The notes under the pieces were generated by a model, which made no database searches, was not told where the DNA came from, and was given only the letters and a program-made list of their open reading frames with translations. This document shows, one piece after another, positions 36,344-44,750 of a stretch of 64,000 nt of DNA. This DNA is from an uncultured Actinomycetes bacterium (GTDB taxonomy: Bacteria; Actinomycetota; Actinomycetes; Nanopelagicales; Nanopelagicaceae): positions 1 to 64,000 of the forward strand of contig CAILJM010000019.1 in NCBI GenBank assembly GCA_903834515.1, given 5' to 3'. Position 1 is the first letter of the stretch. Every line of letters starts with the position of its first letter. The position numbers and the translations under genes were made by a program.

Positions 36344-36350
36344 TACTCCC

Positions 36351-36971
36351 ATGGGGTCCACTATTCATTTCCTGCGTCATGGCGAGGTATTTAATCCCGA
36401 AAAAATCCTCTACGGACGCCAACCAGGTTGGTACCTCTCAGATCGCGGCCAAGCGATGGCAGAGGCGGTTGCGCAGTGGTCAAAGTCGCTAGAACTTGGA
36501 GCCCTGCTTGTCTCACCTTTGCAACGTGCTCAAGAAACAGCCGCCCCGATTGCACGCGAACACGGACTTTCAATTACCACCGATGAACGTCTGATTGAAG
36601 CTGGAAACATCTTTGAAGGTAAGAGTTTTGAATTAGGAAGCGGAGTCTTAAAGCACCCTTCGTCGTGGCGCCATCTCACTCGCCCATGGGTTCCCTCATG
36701 GGGGGAGCCATACGAGGAGCAGGTTTCGCGAATGTTAGGAGCGCTATTTGCTGCTCGCGATGCTGCGCTCGGCAAGGATGCAATCTGTGTATCTCACCAG
36801 CTTCCGATCTGGATACTCCGTTCGGCGGTAGAAGGTCGTCGAATGATGCACGATCCACGAAAGCGCGAATGCACTCTCGCTTCGATAACGAGTTTCCACC
36901 TCGACTCAGATGGCGCAATCGAGGGGACTTCGTACACTGAACCTGCACAGCATTTATTGCCGCCACGATGA
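36351..36971 (+). CDS. Histidine phosphatase (phosphoglycerate mutase-like) protein
   Basis: The protein of about 206 residues has the catalytic motif FLRHGEV with the phospho-accepting histidine (H10 in this numbering) and a later VSHQLPIWILR containing the second histidine. It is a phosphatase of the PGM superfamily of unknown substrate. An ATG at 36339 would add four residues. In actinobacteria this gene regularly opens the resA-ccdA-resB-ccsB cluster, as here, and its stop overlaps resA by ATGA. Confidence 0.88.
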   Translation: MGSTIHFLRHGEVFNPEKILYGRQPGWYLSDRGQAMAEAVAQWSKSLELGALLVSPLQRAQETAAPIAREHGLSITTDERLIEAGNIFEGKSFELGSGVLKHPSSWRHLTRPWVPSWGEPYEEQVSRMLGALFAARDAALGKDAICVSHQLPIWILRSAVEGRRMMHDPRKRECTLASITSFHLDSDGAIEGTSYTEPAQHLLPPR

Positions 36972-37531
36972 AGAAATTAATTGCGCTCGCACTCACGCTT
37001 TCAACTATTTTTGCGCTGACAAGTTGCTCCAGTGGTGGCCTATCTAAAGCTAACGAGAATGCCTTCGTATCTGGCACGGGAGTTGCGGTTTATATAAAGG
37101 CAGCGGATCGGAAACCCGCACCAGACTTGCTTGGGCCAACCCTTTCAGGTACCAATCTTAAAATTGCAAAAAATCAAGAGATCGTCGTAAATGTCTGGGC
37201 ATCGTGGTGTTCACCGTGTCGCGCAGAAGCGCCACTTCTTGCTGATTTTGCAAAGCGCTTAAACGGGAAAGTGCAATTTGTGGGAATTGTAACTCGTGAC
37301 AACATCTCATCTGCTTCGGCTTTTGTTAACCGATTTAACATTCCATATCCAAATTTTATTGATGACTCTTTGCTAGCAAATTTCCGAGGATCACTACTTC
37401 CAAATGCAATTCCAACAACTCTTATAATTGATGCGAACAATAAAGTGGCTGTTCGAATTAGCGGTGAAGTAACTTACGCACTTCTTGACTCTATGATTAA
37501 ACGCGTTGCGGCGGATCCATCTCATGAGTAA
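36968..37531 (+). CDS. ResA/TlpA-type thioredoxin lipoprotein
   Basis: The 187-residue protein has a lipoprotein signal with lipobox LTSC (C20), so it should be anchored on the outer face of the membrane. The thioredoxin domain carries WASWCSPC with redox cysteines C81 and C84. It probably reduces the CxxCH haem-binding cysteines of apocytochrome c, using electrons from CcdA. It is coupled to the phosphatase gene (ATGA) and to ccdA (8-base overlap). Confidence 0.93.
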   Translation: MKKLIALALTLSTIFALTSCSSGGLSKANENAFVSGTGVAVYIKAADRKPAPDLLGPTLSGTNLKIAKNQEIVVNVWASWCSPCRAEAPLLADFAKRLNGKVQFVGIVTRDNISSASAFVNRFNIPYPNFIDDSLLANFRGSLLPNAIPTTLIIDANNKVAVRISGEVTYALLDSMIKRVAADPSHE

Positions 37532-38255
37532 CTTTTTCTCAACACAAGTTCTCACAGGAAATCTACTCCTCGCCTTCATCGTTGCTTTTATTGCTGGATT
37601 GATCTCTTTCTTCTCGCCATGTGTATTGCCACTTGTTCCAGGCTATCTTTCTTACGCAGCAGGTATGACAGATGTCAGACGCAAAGGAAGAGTTGCTGCA
37701 GGATCGCTTCTCTTTATTGCGGGATTTTCCGCGCTTTTCATCTCTTATGGTGCGCTTTTTGGGACGCTAGGCTCAAAGATCAGTAATAGTTCCAATTGGC
37801 TAACGATTCTTTTGGGACTGATCACAATCGCGATGGGTGTGATCTTTCTCTTTAATCAGAAGTTCTATCGCTCCTTTAAACCACAATGGAGATCAAGGAC
37901 CGGGTTGATCGGCGCCCCGCTTCTCGGGTTTCTCTTCGGATTAGGCTGGACTCCCTGTATTGGCCCAACACTCGGTGCGGTACAGGCGCTCTCTATTCAA
38001 TCATCAAGTGCAATGCGTGGGGCGATCTTGAGCCTTTCGTACTGCTTCGGTCTCGGTTTGCCCTTGCTTCTCGTGGGCATCTTCTTTGATCAATCTGCAC
38101 CCTTGCGCAAGGCGCTTTCAAAGCACGGAGATGTGATGACAAAAATCGGAGGAGGATTCCTCATCCTTATTGGCGTGCTTCAAGTTTCAGGGCTCTGGTT
38201 GACGCTTATGAATTCACTCAGAGATCTCATCTCGGGATTTGTGCCGGTAATCTGA
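37524..38255 (+). CDS. ccdA: Cytochrome c biogenesis protein CcdA (thiol-electron transporter)
   Basis: The 243-residue membrane protein has six predicted helices. The two redox cysteines are C33 in [16 protein letters not shown] and C145 in [11 protein letters not shown]. It carries reducing equivalents from cytoplasmic thioredoxin to the ResA-like lipoprotein. I prefer the ATG at 37524 to an upstream TTG at 37506. It overlaps resA by eight bases and resB by one. Confidence 0.94.
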   Translation: MSNFFSTQVLTGNLLLAFIVAFIAGLISFFSPCVLPLVPGYLSYAAGMTDVRRKGRVAAGSLLFIAGFSALFISYGALFGTLGSKISNSSNWLTILLGLITIAMGVIFLFNQKFYRSFKPQWRSRTGLIGAPLLGFLFGLGWTPCIGPTLGAVQALSIQSSSAMRGAILSLSYCFGLGLPLLLVGIFFDQSAPLRKALSKHGDVMTKIGGGFLILIGVLQVSGLWLTLMNSLRDLISGFVPVI

Positions 38256-39694
38256 TGAATAGTTTCCAATGGATGTGGCGCCAACTCACCAGTATGCGTA
38301 CTGCTCTTATTCTCTTGATGATGCTTGGCCTAGCCTCAATTCCAGGATCACTCTTCCCGCAACGCAACCAGAACCCGATGAAAGTTCGAGATTTCATCTC
38401 TCATAATCCGACTCTCTCTCATTGGTTAGAGAAGATTCAAATATTTGATGTCTACTCCTCGCCTTGGTTTAGCGCAATCTACATACTTCTCTTTATCTCG
38501 CTGATTGGTTGCGTTCTCCCTCGATCACTCGAACATGTGAGAGCCATCGGTAAGAAGCCACCGTTAACACCGAAATATTTAGATCGGATGGAAGGTTTCT
38601 CTGAGCTAGATCGACCTGTTGATGGAACCCTTGACCAGGCGCAGGCTTGGTTTAAGAAAAATCATTTCAGAATTAGACGAGAAGAAAATTCCATCTCCGC
38701 AGAGAAGGGATATTCCCGTGAAACCGGCAACCTTCTCTTTCATCTTTCGCTCATTTTAATACTCGTCGCTGTTGCTGCTGGTGGATTATTTGGAAGCAAA
38801 GGCGAAACCATTTTGAATGTAGGCGATCGATTCATCAATACCCCAACTTCATATGACAATATCAGCTTCGCGAAATTCCAACGCGAAGGAGATATGGTGC
38901 CGTTCTCCTTGCGAGTATTGGATTTCAAGGCAAGTTATGATGTCAAAACAAATGCCCCTACGGATTACACATTAAAGGTTGCCGCCTCAAATCCAATTGG
39001 GAGTAAGGAAGTTTTAAAGACCATCAAGGTCAATAGCCCACTTACTTACGGAAGCACAAAGGTTTATCTGCAGGCGAATGGATATTCACCAGTTGTTGCA
39101 GTGCGTGACAAGGCAGATAAGTTAATTTTTGAAGGGGCAGTAACGTTCTTGCCCCAGGATGGGAATCTCACGTCGATCGGCGCTATCAAATTGCCAGATA
39201 TGGTTCCACAAATCGGCATGGTTGCATCCTTCTTGCCCACTGCAGATCGATCACCCACAAGAGGGGCATTTTCTTCCTTCCCTGAGGTGCTCGACCCTCG
39301 ACTTCTTGTATCGGTCTGGATGGGCAACCTCGGATTAGATAACGGGACTCCGCAATCGGTTTACAGAGTTGATACCAGCAAGATGCAGCGCATCGGTTTA
39401 AAGGCGCTCAAACTTGGTGAGATATATAACTTTGGTGAGGGGACGCTCACATTTGAAGGCTATCGATCTTGGGTCAACCTGCAGATTGTTGATGATCCTG
39501 GAAAGATATATGCATTGGTAGGAGCGATACTGGCCATCCTTGGTCTGCTCACCTCGCTCTTTACTCGTCAGCGCAGAATTTGGATAAAGAGTGATGGCCG
39601 TGTTCAAATTGCAGGTCTTGCGAAGAACGGCGTACCAGGATTAGATGAAGAGCTCGCTTCGCTGAAGATTGCGCTCATGGGGATAGAGGAATAG
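38255..39694 (+). CDS. resB: Cytochrome c maturation protein ResB
   Basis: The 479-residue protein has three N-terminal membrane helices, a large extracytoplasmic domain and a final helix near residues 420-440. The N-terminal LTSMRTALILLMMLGLASIP is typical of ResB/Ccs1. With CcsB it forms the System II haem-export and cytochrome c synthetase complex. It shares one base with ccdA (TGATG). Confidence 0.93.
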   Translation: MNSFQWMWRQLTSMRTALILLMMLGLASIPGSLFPQRNQNPMKVRDFISHNPTLSHWLEKIQIFDVYSSPWFSAIYILLFISLIGCVLPRSLEHVRAIGKKPPLTPKYLDRMEGFSELDRPVDGTLDQAQAWFKKNHFRIRREENSISAEKGYSRETGNLLFHLSLILILVAVAAGGLFGSKGETILNVGDRFINTPTSYDNISFAKFQREGDMVPFSLRVLDFKASYDVKTNAPTDYTLKVAASNPIGSKEVLKTIKVNSPLTYGSTKVYLQANGYSPVVAVRDKADKLIFEGAVTFLPQDGNLTSIGAIKLPDMVPQIGMVASFLPTADRSPTRGAFSSFPEVLDPRLLVSVWMGNLGLDNGTPQSVYRVDTSKMQRIGLKALKLGEIYNFGEGTLTFEGYRSWVNLQIVDDPGKIYALVGAILAILGLLTSLFTRQRRIWIKSDGRVQIAGLAKNGVPGLDEELASLKIALMGIEE

Positions 39695-39700
39695 GAAAGA

Positions 39701-40597
39701 ATGACATCTCGAAATCTGGCTTACTTATCTAATTATTCGATCTATTCGGCGATGCTCCTCTTCACAATTGCATTCTTCGCCCATGCCATCGAGGTCTCCT
39801 TCTCGGTTAAGAACTCGACTGACTCCGAGAAGACAAGTTTTGATTTCTCTCGCACCGAACGGTCGGGTCGAATCGGCACAGCGATGATGATTTTGGGTTT
39901 CCTCTTTCTGCTAGGCGGAGTTGTGTTGCGTGGCGCATCGGCCCATCGCGTTCCGTGGGGAAATATGTACGAATTCTCAATTACGGGAGCTCTGGCTTTC
40001 AGCGGGGCTTACCTTTTCGCTTTAGCTAAGTACAAATTGCGCTGGCTGGGCCTTCCTGTATCCATCGCAGTCTTACTTACACTCGGAACTGCAATAACTG
40101 TTCTTTACCGTCCAAGCGCGCCGCTCGTACCTGCTCTCAAATCAACATGGTTAGCCATCCACGTCTCAGCGGCGATTGTCTCTGGTGGAGTCTTCTTGCT
40201 CGCAAATACGATTGCCGCGACTTACCTGATTTTGGATCGAATGGAAGAGCGCGGCGGGCGTAGCGAATGGGCGAAGAGATTGCCTTCACTTGAAACGCTT
40301 GATCAACTTTCATATCGACTCGTCGCCTTTGTCTTCCCACTCTGGACATTCGCAGTGATCGCAGGCGCCATCTGGGCCGAATCTGCTTGGGGCCGATATT
40401 GGGGATGGGATCCAAAAGAGACGTGGGCGTTTATTACCTGGGTTGCATATGCCGCATATCTTCATGCACGAGTCACTGCGGGCTGGCGAGGTCGTAAGGC
40501 GGCTTGGCTCTGTCTCTTTGCAGGATCAACCTTCCTATTTAATTATGTCTACGTGAATATCTGGGGGACTGGTCGTCACACCTATTCAGGTTTGTAA
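39701..40597 (+). CDS. ccsB: Cytochrome c maturation protein CcsB/ResC (haem handling)
   Basis: The 298-residue membrane protein has about eight helices and the Trp-rich WWD-type motif YWGWDPKETWAFITW near residue 230, which binds haem on the outer face. Conserved histidines lie in the flanking helices (WLAIHVSAA; AYLHARVTAGW). It completes the System II complex with ResB. The unit ends here, with only a weak AT-rich hairpin downstream. Confidence 0.95.
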   Translation: MTSRNLAYLSNYSIYSAMLLFTIAFFAHAIEVSFSVKNSTDSEKTSFDFSRTERSGRIGTAMMILGFLFLLGGVVLRGASAHRVPWGNMYEFSITGALAFSGAYLFALAKYKLRWLGLPVSIAVLLTLGTAITVLYRPSAPLVPALKSTWLAIHVSAAIVSGGVFLLANTIAATYLILDRMEERGGRSEWAKRLPSLETLDQLSYRLVAFVFPLWTFAVIAGAIWAESAWGRYWGWDPKETWAFITWVAYAAYLHARVTAGWRGRKAAWLCLFAGSTFLFNYVYVNIWGTGRHTYSGL

Positions 40598-40609
40598 TTT
40601 CCCAAACCT

Positions 40610-40659
40610 TTAAGAGAGAAATTCTTAATAGAGTTTTTAGAGTATTAGAGTTATTAGAG
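40610..40659. repeat. AT-rich hairpin and tandem TTAGAG repeats between convergent genes
   Basis: TTAAGA (40610-40615) and TCTTAA (40623-40628) can pair across a 7-base loop, followed by a T run at 40634-40638; this is at best a weak terminator. TTAGAG then occurs at 40637-40642, 40645-40650 and 40654-40659. The last copy covers the stop codon of the convergent gene. Confidence 0.4.
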
Positions 40660-40923
40660 ATTGCGTAAGAAATCTGGATTGTCATCTGGTGGAACATCTT
40701 TAGCAGGACGTGGACGACCTTGACGACCGTTTCCGCCATTGCGCTTGCGTCCCCAGAAAACCCAGAGCAACGATCCCAGCAATCCAAAGATGATAACAAC
40801 GATGAGCCATGCCCACTTCGGCCAGACGATAAAACTCTCTTGTGGCTTACGGGCAACATCAAATAAAGCCCAAAGTTGAACGCCGATTCCGATGAAAACT
40901 AAAAGGGCATCAAGTTTGATCAT
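40654..40923 (-). CDS. Small membrane protein with PLDc_N-like domain
   Basis: The 89-residue protein has two membrane helices (about 5-23 and 37-57) joined by a short loop with FDVARKP, as in phospholipase D N-terminal (PLDc_N) domain proteins. A basic, Gly/Arg-rich cytoplasmic tail follows. Such proteins often lie near men or ccs genes in actinobacteria; their function is unknown. TAAACT six bases before the ATG suggests its own leaderless promoter, although it follows menA by only 17 bases. Confidence 0.8.
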   Translation of the reverse strand: MIKLDALLVFIGIGVQLWALFDVARKPQESFIVWPKWAWLIVVIIFGLLGSLLWVFWGRKRNGGNGRQGRPRPAKDVPPDDNPDFLRNL

Positions 40924-40929
40924 GGCCTT

Positions 40930-40935
40930 AGTTTA
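40930..40935 (-). promoter_or_regulatory. -10 hexamer TAAACT of the PLDc_N-like gene
   Basis: TAAACT on the minus strand ends six bases before the ATG at 40923. Confidence 0.4.
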
Positions 40936-40940
40936 ACCCC

Positions 40941-41807
40941 CTACACCAAGAGTGCTATTGCCAAAGTTGTTGATAACAAGAGATGGAGCCGTCCGACTTT
41001 TCCGAGGATCGGAATTAAATCAGCGCCGGTGATTCCAGCCCATACTCCTCGAGCAATCTGAATTGTGATGGGGAGCAGTAAAAGCGTCGCAAGGGTCCAA
41101 GGTGTGATGAGGGTGGCGACCACTGCTGCAAGGTGAGCACCAGCGAGTAATCCTATGAATGCAATCCGAGCATTTCTGTCGCCGAGGCGAACTGCCATTG
41201 TTCGCTTCTCGACCAGAGCATCTTTAGGTAAATCTCGGAGATTATTTATTGCCAGAATTGCACAAGCGAGCGCCCCTACAGGAAGTGAGACCAGGAAAGA
41301 GTTCCAGCTAAGTGAATGCGATTGGACGACATAACTTCCCATTGTTGCGACCAGACCAAAGAAGAGAAAGACCGAGATTTCCCCGAGCCCCTTATAACCG
41401 TATGGATTCTTTCCGCCGGTATATCGCCAGGCAGCGATAATTGAAATGGCGCCAACGATGACGAGCCACCAAGAAGTTCTGGAGCTAAGAGCTAATCCAA
41501 TAATTGCAGCGAAAGCAAAGGTGAGTATCGCAGCGTTCTTTACCGCCTTAGGTGAAGCAAGGCCACTTCCAACCAGGCGAATGGGACCAACACGGACTGC
41601 ATCAGTTCCTCGGATTCCATCGGAGTAATCATTTGCATAGTTCACGCCGATTTGTAGAGCCAAGCTAACCGTAAGTGCCAAGAGCGCATTGAGAATATTG
41701 ATGGGTGCGTGGTCGGAATGTCTAAGCGCCGTTCCAACCAGAACTGGCGCAATAGCAGCTGGAAGAGTTTTTGGACGGGCTCCGGCTATCCACTTATTAG
41801 TAGGCAT
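40941..41807 (-). CDS. menA: 1,4-Dihydroxy-2-naphthoate polyprenyltransferase
   Basis: The 288-residue UbiA-family membrane enzyme attaches the polyprenyl tail in menaquinone synthesis. NYANDYSDGIRGTDAVRVG is the first prenyl-diphosphate motif, in the form typical of MenA, and NNLRDLPKDALVEKRTMAV is the second. About eight membrane helices are visible. Its ATG overlaps the menE stop (TGATG), so the two are coupled. Confidence 0.94.
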   Translation of the reverse strand: MPTNKWIAGARPKTLPAAIAPVLVGTALRHSDHAPINILNALLALTVSLALQIGVNYANDYSDGIRGTDAVRVGPIRLVGSGLASPKAVKNAAILTFAFAAIIGLALSSRTSWWLVIVGAISIIAAWRYTGGKNPYGYKGLGEISVFLFFGLVATMGSYVVQSHSLSWNSFLVSLPVGALACAILAINNLRDLPKDALVEKRTMAVRLGDRNARIAFIGLLAGAHLAAVVATLITPWTLATLLLLPITIQIARGVWAGITGADLIPILGKVGRLHLLLSTTLAIALLV

Positions 41808-42853
41808 CAGGCAAGTCTGCCAAAGATTTCCATTAACTTCTTGATATCTGGTTTGCCGATAGCTGTGAGAGGCAACTCGATATTTGCGAGAAAGTGCTTT
41901 GGCGAGCAGTGGGCACCAAACTGCTCGCGCAATTTCTCCCGGATGAGTCGTTTATCAATCTCTCCATCACTGGCAATAGCGAGTGCGCTACCCCATTCTG
42001 AGTCCGGGATTCCAACTGCAATAAAGCGTTGATCTGAATCGCGGTTGAGGAATTCAGAGACGGTTCCGAGCGAAATCTTCTCACCACCGCTGATTATTTG
42101 GTCATCGATTCTGCCCAAGACTTCGAGCTTGCCGCTTTCGTATTTCCCAGAGTCGGAGGTTCTGAAGAAATCATCGCCAAATGGTTTTTCGCCAAGATAG
42201 CCGATCGCCTTCATAGGGCCATTGAGCTCAATTACTTCGTCGTTAATACGCACTTCTACTCCTGGCAGTGGCTCGTTGTTATAAATGCATCCACCGCACA
42301 TCTCGGTCATGCCGTAGGTCGTAATGACATTAATGCCCGCCATTTCGGCATCGTTACGAAGTTCATTGGAAGTAGCGGCACCGCCAACCAGGACCGCCTT
42401 TGCATTTTGAAGGTGTTCAAGAAGTTGAGTATCTCCGGTCAGCGCTCGATGAAGCTGGGTCGGGACAATCGAAGTAAAAGTTGCATCTTCAGCGACTGAA
42501 AGTACTTTCGTGCCGAGCGCGATCGCTCTGACTAAAACATTGACGCCAGCGATATGGGTGGTGGGGAGCAGTAGCGACCAACTATCGCCTGTTGTGGCTC
42601 CGAGATAAGTGTGAGCCGCATCTGCAGAAGCTCTTACTGAGTGAGCCGACAGGGCAACAGACTTTGGATTTCCAGTTGAGCCACTGGTGGTCAGAACGAG
42701 CCCGCACTCTGGATCTACTTCGTGAAAGGGTGATTGCGAGAAAGCGAGTGCTGGACCATCGCCATTGAGGGCTTGTGAGAGTGCATCCATCTGTTGTGTG
42801 ATGGGCCACTGCGCTCGCACGCCTACGAGAGGTCTCCGTGACGAAATATCCAT
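41807..42853 (-). CDS. menE: o-Succinylbenzoate-CoA ligase
   Basis: The 348-residue acyl-adenylating enzyme is short for the superfamily but normal for actinobacterial MenE. The AMP-binding loop is TTSGSTGNPKSVALS (about 53-67). TTYGMTEMCGG is the mid motif and LEVLGRIDDQIISGGEKI the hinge region. The catalytic lysine region ending LPLTAIGKPDIKKL is near the C-terminus. It is divergent from menB across only 20 bases. Confidence 0.92.
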   Translation of the reverse strand: MDISSRRPLVGVRAQWPITQQMDALSQALNGDGPALAFSQSPFHEVDPECGLVLTTSGSTGNPKSVALSAHSVRASADAAHTYLGATTGDSWSLLLPTTHIAGVNVLVRAIALGTKVLSVAEDATFTSIVPTQLHRALTGDTQLLEHLQNAKAVLVGGAATSNELRNDAEMAGINVITTYGMTEMCGGCIYNNEPLPGVEVRINDEVIELNGPMKAIGYLGEKPFGDDFFRTSDSGKYESGKLEVLGRIDDQIISGGEKISLGTVSEFLNRDSDQRFIAVGIPDSEWGSALAIASDGEIDKRLIREKLREQFGAHCSPKHFLANIELPLTAIGKPDIKKLMEIFGRLA

Positions 42854-42861
42854 GATGACCG

Positions 42862-42868
42862 TAGGCTA
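42862..42868. promoter_or_regulatory. Shared bidirectional -10 element TAGGCTA between menE and menB
   Basis: Read on the plus strand, TAGGCT (42862-42867) ends six bases before the menB ATG. Read on the minus strand, TAGCCT (42868-42863) ends nine bases before the menE ATG. The near-palindromic heptamer can serve both -10 roles in a 20-base spacer, so both transcripts would be leaderless or nearly so. Confidence 0.55.
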
Positions 42869-42873
42869 TCGGC

Positions 42874-43752
42874 ATGAGCAAGCCGATCAAGCGCGAACCA
42901 GGCTCCCGAACCATCCCGTCATGGGTGACAGGTGAGGGCGGCGAAGGATTCACCGATATTACGTATGAAGTTGCCGAAGGAATGGCGAAGATAACGATCA
43001 ATCGGCCAGAGGTGCGCAACGCATTTCGCCCACAAACGCTCTTCGAGTTAGAGCGGGCCTTTGGCTTAGCTCGTGATAACGATCAAGTTGGCGTGATCAT
43101 CTTTACCGGAGCTGGAAGCGAGGCGTTCTGTTCTGGCGGTGATATCAACGTAAGAGGCGATGATGGCTATCTCGGCGATGATGGTTTAGCTAAGAAAGGT
43201 ATCGGTCGTCTTAATGTTCTAGATCTTCAAATTCAAATTCGCCGCTTACCGAAACCAGTTGTTGCAATGGTTGCTGGCTGGGCTATCGGAGGAGGACACG
43301 TCCTCCATGTTGTCTGTGATCTTACGATCGCTGCAGAGAATGCAAAATTTGGACAGACCGGACCCATGGTTGGTTCATTCGATGGCGGATATGGGGCAGG
43401 ACTTCTCGCCGCGCATGTCGGCCAAAAGAAGGCACGCGAAATCTGGTTCTTATGTCGTCAATACGATGCCGCCGAAGCGCTCGATATGGGACTTGTGAAT
43501 ACCGTAGTTCCGGTCTCTGAACTAGAAGCAGAGACTGTCTCTTGGTGTCGCGAAATGTTACGCCACTCTCCAATGGCGCTACGCCTTCTCAAAGCGGGAT
43601 TAAATGCGGCCGATGATGGACTTGCCGGGGTACAACAGCTCGCCGGCGATGCGACCCTTCTCTTCTACATGTCAGAAGAAGGGCAAGAAGGCCGGAACGC
43701 ATACCAGGAGAAGCGCGAACCGAACTTTAGTAAGTTCCCAAAGCGTCCTTAA
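42874..43752 (+). CDS. menB: 1,4-Dihydroxy-2-naphthoyl-CoA synthase
   Basis: The 292-residue crotonase-family enzyme closes the naphthoquinone ring. [15 protein letters not shown] is the MenB-type oxyanion loop, and [18 protein letters not shown] is the specific active-site stretch. The C-terminus [20 protein letters not shown] is diagnostic. It is followed by menC after 14 bases. Confidence 0.96.
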   Translation: MSKPIKREPGSRTIPSWVTGEGGEGFTDITYEVAEGMAKITINRPEVRNAFRPQTLFELERAFGLARDNDQVGVIIFTGAGSEAFCSGGDINVRGDDGYLGDDGLAKKGIGRLNVLDLQIQIRRLPKPVVAMVAGWAIGGGHVLHVVCDLTIAAENAKFGQTGPMVGSFDGGYGAGLLAAHVGQKKAREIWFLCRQYDAAEALDMGLVNTVVPVSELEAETVSWCREMLRHSPMALRLLKAGLNAADDGLAGVQQLAGDATLLFYMSEEGQEGRNAYQEKREPNFSKFPKRP

Positions 43753-43766
43753 ATATTTATGCCACT

Positions 43767-44750
43767 ATGAATTTTCCTCATAACATCTTTCGAGATTTCA
43801 CGGTTCTCTCAATTCCTCTCAAAAACAGATTTCGCGGAATTGATTATCGAGAGGTTGCGATCTTTAATGGTGATGAAGGTTGGAGCGAATTCTCGCCATT
43901 TCTTGAGTATCAACCGCTAGAAGCATCAACCTGGTTGAAAGCCTCGCTAGAAGCGGCTTATCGACCATGGCCAAAGAGATATCGAGAGCTAATCCCCATT
44001 AATGCCACATTGCCCGCAGTGCATCCCGATGAAGTTCCCGAGATTCTTAATCGTTTTCATGGTTGCACAACTGTCAAAATAAAAGTGAGCGATTTTGAAA
44101 TCGGGGCCCAGTTAGTAGAAGCAACTTTGGATTACCTCCCAGAAGCGAAAATCCGATTAGATGTTAACGAGGGTTGGACGTTGGAAGAGGCTCTGCTTAA
44201 TCTCTATGACTATAACCTGAGATTCGGAAATGTCTTTGAATATATTGAACAACCTTGTAAGTCTATGGATGACTTAAAGAGACTCAAGCGCGAGACACCT
44301 TTCAAGATCGCAGCGGATGAGTCAATCCGAAAGAATCTCAACTCTGAGATGGAGATTCTCAATAGTTATGCAGATGTTGCGATTCTCAAATGGGCACCGG
44401 TAGGTGGAATTGAGGCAGCACATGATTTGGCGAGCCGTATCGGCCTTCCCGTCGTCATCTCAAGTGCCTTGGAAACAGGAATTGGAATTTCCCAAAGTTT
44501 GGCACTTGCATCTTCATTTCCCAAACTCGAATATGCCTGTGGGTTGGGAACAGTTTCGCTCTTTGAATCTGATATTTGCGAGCCAGCGCTCATCCCACAG
44601 AATGGTCAATTAGAAGTTAAGAAGGCGGAGCCAGTGCCAGCCCTCTTATCAAAGTATCGTGCTTCAACAGAGCGCGTAGAGTGGTGGAGTAATCGCATCT
44701 CTGAAATTTGGGAGATGAAAGAATTTCGAGAGGGGAGTGATTGGGAATGA
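43767..44750 (+). CDS. menC: o-Succinylbenzoate synthase
   Basis: The 327-residue enolase-superfamily enzyme dehydrates SHCHC. TVKIKVSDFE carries the first catalytic lysine. The metal ligands are in RLDVNEGW, YIEQPC and AADESI, and ILKWAPVGG contains the second lysine. It overlaps menD by ATGA. Confidence 0.93.
   Translation: MNFPHNIFRDFTVLSIPLKNRFRGIDYREVAIFNGDEGWSEFSPFLEYQPLEASTWLKASLEAAYRPWPKRYRELIPINATLPAVHPDEVPEILNRFHGCTTVKIKVSDFEIGAQLVEATLDYLPEAKIRLDVNEGWTLEEALLNLYDYNLRFGNVFEYIEQPCKSMDDLKRLKRETPFKIAADESIRKNLNSEMEILNSYADVAILKWAPVGGIEAAHDLASRIGLPVVISSALETGIGISQSLALASSFPKLEYACGLGTVSLFESDICEPALIPQNGQLEVKKAEPVPALLSKYRASTERVEWWSNRISEIWEMKEFREGSDWE

Noticed and set aside
36339-36350. ATG at 36339 as the start of the histidine phosphatase
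   Set aside because: It lies inside the TATGCT hexamer that fits a leaderless start at 36351, and the family normally begins just a few residues before the RHG motif. It remains possible.
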